This document shows positions 59,662-64,000 of a DNA stretch of 64,000 nucleotides, piece after piece. The notes beneath the pieces were generated by a model. The model made no database searches. It was not told the origin of the DNA and worked only from the letters and a program-made list of their open reading frames with translations. Each line of letters begins with the position of its first letter. Position 1 is the stretch's first letter. The stretch is taken from positions 86,400 through 150,399 of the forward strand of contig NZ_NOIN01000013.1 of the NCBI RefSeq assembly GCF_014596565.1, given 5' to 3'. Origin of the DNA: Pseudomonas sp. PSB18. Its GTDB lineage: Bacteria; Pseudomonadota; Gammaproteobacteria; Pseudomonadales; Pseudomonadaceae. The position numbers were made by a program, and so were the translations under genes.

Positions 59662-61203
59662 ATGAACACTTCCCTTGGCGGCGGGACTTTTCCCCAACGT
59701 CGCGCCCTTTTTATGCTGACCGCTGGCCTGCTGTCCTTTTCCGTCAATGCGGCCACCCTGACCCGCGACAACGGAGCGGCCGTTGGCGACAACCAGAACT
59801 CGCAGACGGCAGGTCCCAACGGGCCGACCTTGTTGCAGGACGTGCAACTGATCCAGAAACTCCAGCGTTTCGACCGTGAGCGTATCCCCGAGCGTGTGGT
59901 GCATGCCCGTGGCACTGGCGCTCATGGCACGTTCACGGTGTCCAATGACCTCAGTGACTTGACCAAGGCAAAAGTCTTTGCAGCAGGGCAGGCCACTCCT
60001 GTGTTCGTGCGTTTTTCTGCCGTGGTGCATGGCAATCATTCGCCGGAAACCCTGCGTGACCCCCGTGGCTTTGCCACCAAGTTCTATACGGCCGATGGCA
60101 ACTGGGACCTGGTGGGGAACAACTTCCCGACCTTTTTCATTCGCGATGCCATCAAGTTTCCGGACATGGTCCATGCGTTCAAACCCGATCCACGGACCAA
60201 CCTGGACGACGATTCACGTCGTTTCGACTTCTTCTCCCATGTACCCGAGGCAACGCGAACTCTGACCGAGCTGTATTCCAACTCCGGTACTCCGGCCAGT
60301 TACCGTGAAATGGACGGTAATGGCGTGCATGCCTACAAGTTGGTGAATGCCAAGGGCGAAGTCCATTACGTCAAGTTCCATTGGAAAAGTCTGCAGGGCC
60401 TGAAGAATCTCGATCCGAAAGAAGTTGTGAAGGTTCAAGGGCAGGATTACAGCCATATGACCAACGACTTGGTCAGTCATATCAATAAGGGCGACTTTCC
60501 GAAGTGGGATTTGTATGTCCAGGTCCTGAATCCGCAGGACTTGTCCAAGTTCGATTTCGACCCGCTGGATGCAACCAAGATCTGGCCGGGCGTGCCTGAG
60601 CGTAAAGTCGGGCAAATGGTCTTGAACCGCAATCCGGCCAATGTCTTCCAGGAAACCGAACAGGTCGCGATGGCACCGGCCAATCTGGTCCCGGGCATCG
60701 AACCTTCGGAGGATCGTCTGTTGCAAGGCCGGGTGTTCTCCTACGCCGATACGCAAATGTACCGGATAGGCGCCAATGCCCTGCAACTGCCGATCAACGC
60801 CCCCAAGGTAGCGGTGAACACCGGTAACCAGGATGGCGCGATGAATCCGGGGAGCACCAGCACCGGGGTGAACTACCAGCCGAGCCGCCTGATGCCCCGC
60901 GAGGAGCTGCAGTCGGCGCGCTACAGCCAGACCGCGCTGAGCGGCAACACCCAGCAGGCGAAGATCCAGCGTGAGCAGAACTTCAAGCAGGCCGGCGACC
61001 TGTACCGCTCGTTCAACCAGAAGGAACGCAATGACCTGATCGAAAGCTTCGGTGGGTCGCTGGCGACCACCGATGACGAGAGCAAGCACATCATTCTGTC
61101 GTTCCTCTACAAGGCCGACCCGGAATACGGCACCGGCGTGGCCCGTGTCGCCAAGGGTGACCTGGCCCGCGTCAAGGCCCTGGCGGAAAAACTGACCGAC
61201 TGA
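59662..61203 (+). CDS. katB: Catalase KatB
   Basis: A 513-residue haem catalase with a signal peptide (RRALFMLTAGLLSFSVNAAT), so probably periplasmic, like P. aeruginosa KatB of the same length. Catalytic His81 is in VVHARGTGAHG, the active-site Asn near 153 in VGNNFPTFFIRDA, and the haem-ligand Tyr361 in RVFSYADTQMYRIG. AGAGGAA is six bases before the ATG at 59662, preferred to a start at 59629. The ankB gene follows on the same strand, as in P. aeruginosa. Confidence 0.93.
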   Translation: MNTSLGGGTFPQRRALFMLTAGLLSFSVNAATLTRDNGAAVGDNQNSQTAGPNGPTLLQDVQLIQKLQRFDRERIPERVVHARGTGAHGTFTVSNDLSDLTKAKVFAAGQATPVFVRFSAVVHGNHSPETLRDPRGFATKFYTADGNWDLVGNNFPTFFIRDAIKFPDMVHAFKPDPRTNLDDDSRRFDFFSHVPEATRTLTELYSNSGTPASYREMDGNGVHAYKLVNAKGEVHYVKFHWKSLQGLKNLDPKEVVKVQGQDYSHMTNDLVSHINKGDFPKWDLYVQVLNPQDLSKFDFDPLDATKIWPGVPERKVGQMVLNRNPANVFQETEQVAMAPANLVPGIEPSEDRLLQGRVFSYADTQMYRIGANALQLPINAPKVAVNTGNQDGAMNPGSTSTGVNYQPSRLMPREELQSARYSQTALSGNTQQAKIQREQNFKQAGDLYRSFNQKERNDLIESFGGSLATTDDESKHIILSFLYKADPEYGTGVARVAKGDLARVKALAEKLTD

Positions 61204-61225
61204 TCTATAGGTCAGGTACATGCCC

Positions 61226-61250
61226 TGTGGGGGCAAGGTTTGCTCCCACA
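61226..61250. repeat. Short REP-like palindrome between katB and ankB
   Basis: A 25-base imperfect palindrome, TGTGGGGGCAAGG with GCTCCCACA, lies between the katB stop and the ankB ribosome site. It may form a hairpin that shapes the relative expression of the two genes. Confidence 0.65.
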
Positions 61251-61276
61251 GTCTTGTGTCAAAAGGAGGCACCGTG

Positions 61277-61825
61277 ATGCGTTATTTCCTGTGTTCGCTG
61301 CTCGCCACCTGGTCATTGGCCGCGTTGGCCGATCAGTCCCTGCCGACCGACCCGGCAGCTGTACAAGAAGAGTTGCAAAGTTATTATTTCGACGCCGCCC
61401 GTCGGGGTGATGTGGCTATGCTCGATGCCTTTATCGACGCTCATTATTCGCTCGATACCCAGGACGAGAAGGGCTACACCGCCCTGATCCTGGCGGCTTA
61501 TCACGGCCACGGCCCTGCGGTGGAGCGGCTGTTGGCCGCGGGGGCCGATGCTTGTGTCCAGGACAAGCGCGGCAACACGGCGCTGATGGGCGCCATTTTC
61601 AAGGGCGAGGTGCAGATTGCCCGACGTTTGCTGTCCACCGATTGCAGCCCTGACCAGCGTAATGGCGCCGGGCAGACCGCCGCGATGTACGCCGGCCTGT
61701 TCAAACGTGTCGAACTGCTCGATGCCTTGAAGGCCAAGGGGGCCGACATGGACGCTGCGGACCCGTTGGGCAATACGGCGGCGAATCTGGCCAGCGGTGA
61801 AATCAGAATGCCGGCCCCGCGCTGA
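61277..61825 (+). CDS. ankB: Periplasmic ankyrin repeat protein AnkB
   Basis: A 182-residue protein with a signal peptide (FLCSLLATWSLAALA) followed by about four ankyrin repeats, such as KGYTALILAAYHGHGPAVER and RGNTALMGAIFKGEVQIARR. In P. aeruginosa AnkB, also encoded just after katB, is needed for full KatB activity, and this arrangement is the same here. AAGGAGG is seven bases before the ATG at 61277; a GTG at 61274 is the alternative. It probably scaffolds or protects the catalase in the periplasm. Confidence 0.9.
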   Translation: MRYFLCSLLATWSLAALADQSLPTDPAAVQEELQSYYFDAARRGDVAMLDAFIDAHYSLDTQDEKGYTALILAAYHGHGPAVERLLAAGADACVQDKRGNTALMGAIFKGEVQIARRLLSTDCSPDQRNGAGQTAAMYAGLFKRVELLDALKAKGADMDAADPLGNTAANLASGEIRMPAPR

Positions 61826-61868
61826 CCCTCGCCTGGGCTATCATCGCGGTTTTTCTTCCGGAGTTCAG

Positions 61869-63236
61869 ATGGCCAAGGCAAAGCGCATGTACGGCTGCAC
61901 CGAGTGCGGCTCGACCTTTCCCAAATGGGCCGGCCAGTGCGGTGAGTGCGGCGCCTGGAACACCTTGACCGAAACCATGGTGGAGAGTGGCGGTGCCGCG
62001 GCGCCCACCGGACGCACCGGGTGGGCCGGCCAGCAGGCGCAGATCAAGACCCTGGCGGAAGTCAGCGTCGAGGAAATCCCACGATTTTCCACCGCGTCCG
62101 GTGAACTGGACCGCGTGTTGGGGGGCGGTCTGGTGGACGGCTCGGTGGTCCTGATCGGCGGTGACCCAGGGATCGGCAAGTCCACCATCCTGCTGCAAAC
62201 CTTGTGCAACATCGCCACACGCATGCCGGCGCTGTATGTCACTGGCGAAGAGTCCCAGCAACAAGTCGCCATGCGCGCCCGCCGCCTGGGGCTGCCCCAG
62301 GATCAGTTGCGGGTCATGACCGAGACCTGTATCGAAACCATCATCGCCACGGCGCGCCTGGAAAAGCCCAAGGTGATGGTGATCGACTCGATCCAGACGA
62401 TTTTCACCGAGCAGTTGCAATCGGCGCCGGGTGGTGTGTCCCAGGTCCGCGAAAGCGCGGCGCTGCTGGTGCGTTACGCCAAGCAGAGCGGCACGGCGAT
62501 CTTCCTGGTAGGCCACGTCACCAAGGAAGGCGCGCTGGCGGGGCCGCGAGTGCTGGAGCACATGGTCGATACCGTGCTGTATTTCGAGGGCGAGTCCGAT
62601 GGTCGCCTGCGTTTGTTGCGGGCGGTGAAGAACCGCTTCGGCGCCGTGAACGAGCTGGGTGTGTTCGGCATGACCGACAGGGGCCTGAAAGAAGTCTCCA
62701 ATCCTTCTGCGATCTTTCTGACGCGTGCCCAGGAAGAAGTACCGGGCAGCGTGGTCATGGCAACCTGGGAAGGCACTCGACCGATGTTGGTGGAGGTGCA
62801 GGCTCTGGTGGATGACAGCCACCTGGCGAATCCGCGTCGCGTCACCCTGGGGCTGGATCAGAACCGGCTCGCCATGTTGCTGGCCGTGCTGCATCGACAC
62901 GGGGGGATTCCTACCCACGACCAGGACGTTTTCCTCAACGTGGTGGGCGGGGTGAAGGTGTTGGAAACCGCCTCCGACCTGGCGTTGATGGCGGCGGTCA
63001 TGTCCAGCCTGCGCAATCGACCGTTGCCCCATGATCTGCTGGTGTTCGGTGAAGTCGGCCTGTCGGGCGAAGTCCGACCGGTGCCCAGCGGGCAGGAACG
63101 ACTCAAGGAGGCGGCCAAACATGGTTTCAAACGCGCCATCGTGCCCAAGGGCAACGCGCCGAAGGAAGCACCGGCAGGTTTGCGGATCATTGCCGTGACG
63201 CGTTTGGAACAGGCGCTGGATGCGTTGTTCGAGTAA
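61869..63236 (+). CDS. radA: DNA repair protein RadA
   Basis: A 455-residue RecA-like helicase that promotes branch migration in recombination. The zinc finger has Cys10, Cys13, Cys24 and Cys27. Walker A GGDPGIGKST is at 97-106, and the RadA motif KNRFG begins at 254. A C-terminal Lon-like domain holds GEVGLSGEVRPVPSGQERL. GGAG lies about six bases before the ATG. It runs in the same direction as ankB but is an ordinary housekeeping gene. Confidence 0.94.
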   Translation: MAKAKRMYGCTECGSTFPKWAGQCGECGAWNTLTETMVESGGAAAPTGRTGWAGQQAQIKTLAEVSVEEIPRFSTASGELDRVLGGGLVDGSVVLIGGDPGIGKSTILLQTLCNIATRMPALYVTGEESQQQVAMRARRLGLPQDQLRVMTETCIETIIATARLEKPKVMVIDSIQTIFTEQLQSAPGGVSQVRESAALLVRYAKQSGTAIFLVGHVTKEGALAGPRVLEHMVDTVLYFEGESDGRLRLLRAVKNRFGAVNELGVFGMTDRGLKEVSNPSAIFLTRAQEEVPGSVVMATWEGTRPMLVEVQALVDDSHLANPRRVTLGLDQNRLAMLLAVLHRHGGIPTHDQDVFLNVVGGVKVLETASDLALMAAVMSSLRNRPLPHDLLVFGEVGLSGEVRPVPSGQERLKEAAKHGFKRAIVPKGNAPKEAPAGLRIIAVTRLEQALDALFE

Positions 63237-63255
63237 CCGGTTGGCTGCGAACCTG

Positions 63256-63612
63256 TCAGATCTGGATCAACGCCGCCAACTCCCGCTCCAGCTCATCGGG
63301 ATCGGCCAGGTTCAACTCCACCAGCCGACGCAGATGCGCGATGGAGTCCAGGTCGATATGTTCGCAGACAAACCCCAGATGGCCGTTGTCGTCGTGGGCG
63401 AGCCGAACCTCCATTTTCACCTCGACGTCCTTGCCCAGATGGATATCGGCTTTGAAGGGCTCCTCGGGGTTGCCGAGCCACGGCTCGGGCTTTTCGATCA
63501 GCAAGCCTTTCAGGGACAGGTCCAGCAGTTTTACTGGCCAGATGTATTGGCCCTGGCTCAGTTCGGTCCTGGCATGAAACTCGATTCGTACGAAGCGGCG
63601 GCGTTCGCTCAT
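63256..63612 (-). CDS. PilZ domain protein
   Basis: A 118-residue single-domain protein that should bind cyclic di-GMP. The first motif, RRRFVR (RxxxR), is at the N terminus, and the second, DLSLKG (D/NxSxxG), about 30 residues later, followed by a beta barrel. The target is unknown. ATG at 63612 gives MSERRRF, the usual PilZ start; a GTG at 63636 is possible. The gene is convergent with radA and divergent from cstA. Confidence 0.88.
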   Translation of the reverse strand: MSERRRFVRIEFHARTELSQGQYIWPVKLLDLSLKGLLIEKPEPWLGNPEEPFKADIHLGKDVEVKMEVRLAHDDNGHLGFVCEHIDLDSIAHLRRLVELNLADPDELERELAALIQI

Positions 63613-63771
63613 TGCCCAATCCCTCTGAAGATTCACTGACTATAGACCCAGCTGAGGCGTCGTCGTCACCGTTCGACCGGTGACAGACGAATGTCGGGTA
63701 TGGCCTTTGCTGTCGTTAGAGCTAAACTTTGGTTGCTGTCTTTCTTGTCCACCCCTGGCTGGAATAAAAAA

Positions 63772-64000
63772 ATGAAAAACAATAATAGCCTGCTACGCCA
63801 TCTGCCCTGGCTACTGCTGGCCGTCGTAGGCGCGTGCGCCCTGGGCGTAGTGGCCTTGCGCCGAGGCGAGGCGATCAACGCCCTCTGGATCGTCGTCGCG
63901 GCCGTGGCCATCTACCTGGTCGCCTACCGCTACTACAGCCTCTTCATCGCCAACAACGTGATGCAACTCGATGCGCGCCGGGCCACGCCTGCCGTGCTCA
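63772..64000 (+). CDS. cstA: Carbon starvation protein A, N-terminal part
   Basis: The reading frame runs from ATG at 63772 to the window end without a stop; about 76 residues are visible. They hold a first membrane helix (LPWLLLAVVGACALGVVAL), RRGEAINALWIVVAAVAIYL and AYRYYSLFIANNVMQLD with ATPAV, a signature of CstA. CstA is a peptide or pyruvate transporter used in carbon starvation. The rest lies outside the window. Confidence 0.88.
   Translation, partial: MKNNNSLLRHLPWLLLAVVGACALGVVALRRGEAINALWIVVAAVAIYLVAYRYYSLFIANNVMQLDARRATPAVL

Overview
The window looks like chromosomal DNA of a fluorescent Pseudomonas (P. fluorescens group). The support is the high-GC coding style, many GTGGGAGCGAGCCTGCTCGC-type palindromic doublets between genes, and typical Pseudomonas genes: AMP nucleosidase, RhlE, KatB with AnkB, a CioAB-type oxidase, CstA and a QuiC1 fusion enzyme. 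I found no rRNA, tRNA, insertion sequence, prophage or CRISPR array. The first gene (aidB-like) and the last (cstA) are cut by the window edges.

Layout. 1-9.3 kb: housekeeping genes (aidB-like, amn, rluE, a CDF metal exporter, hrpB), an Lrp regulator and a probable structured small RNA ending in a clear terminator. 9.5-10.6 kb: an AT-richer orphan phosphoribosyltransferase-fold gene whose stop codon lies inside a 12-bp inverted repeat, followed by a hairpin-rich non-coding stretch. 10.6-21.9 kb: a NarL-type two-component system facing a two-partner secretion system, made of a 2230-residue TpsA adhesin with about fifteen 84-residue YDG repeats and its TpsB transporter. 22-35.8 kb: mostly single genes and short pairs (EEP-fold hydrolase with YciC-like protein, NYN protein with DEDDh exonuclease, Lrp with YedA-like exporter, rhlE, flavoprotein, histone-deacetylase fold protein, GNAT, tesB with a HAD phosphatase, hydrolase with zinc protease).

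36-43.5 kb: a quinate/shikimate catabolic region. An MFS permease, 3-dehydroshikimate dehydratase QuiC, a type II dehydroquinase and a dehydrogenase with an Asp suggesting NAD use would together turn quinate or shikimate into protocatechuate. TetR and IclR regulators lie alongside. Two of the promoters share a 15-bp motif. 43.8-52.6 kb: trmA with a purine permease, a DJ-1 family protein that lacks the usual cysteine, and a three-gene molybdenum hydroxylase resembling PaoABC. 52.9-55.7 kb: the cyanide-insensitive bd oxidase operon behind a perfect Anr/FNR box. 55.7-64 kb: rlmG, a LuxR solo without a luxI, fpr, mscL, katB-ankB with OxyR-like half-sites, radA, a PilZ protein and the start of cstA.

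The parts least explained by known systems are the phosphoribosyltransferase gene with its overlapping palindrome and possible pseudoknot (a partial sister copy of the repeat sits near 31.7 kb), the structured RNA near 4 kb, and the adhesin with its own two-component system and a C-terminal cysteine pair that may anchor it.
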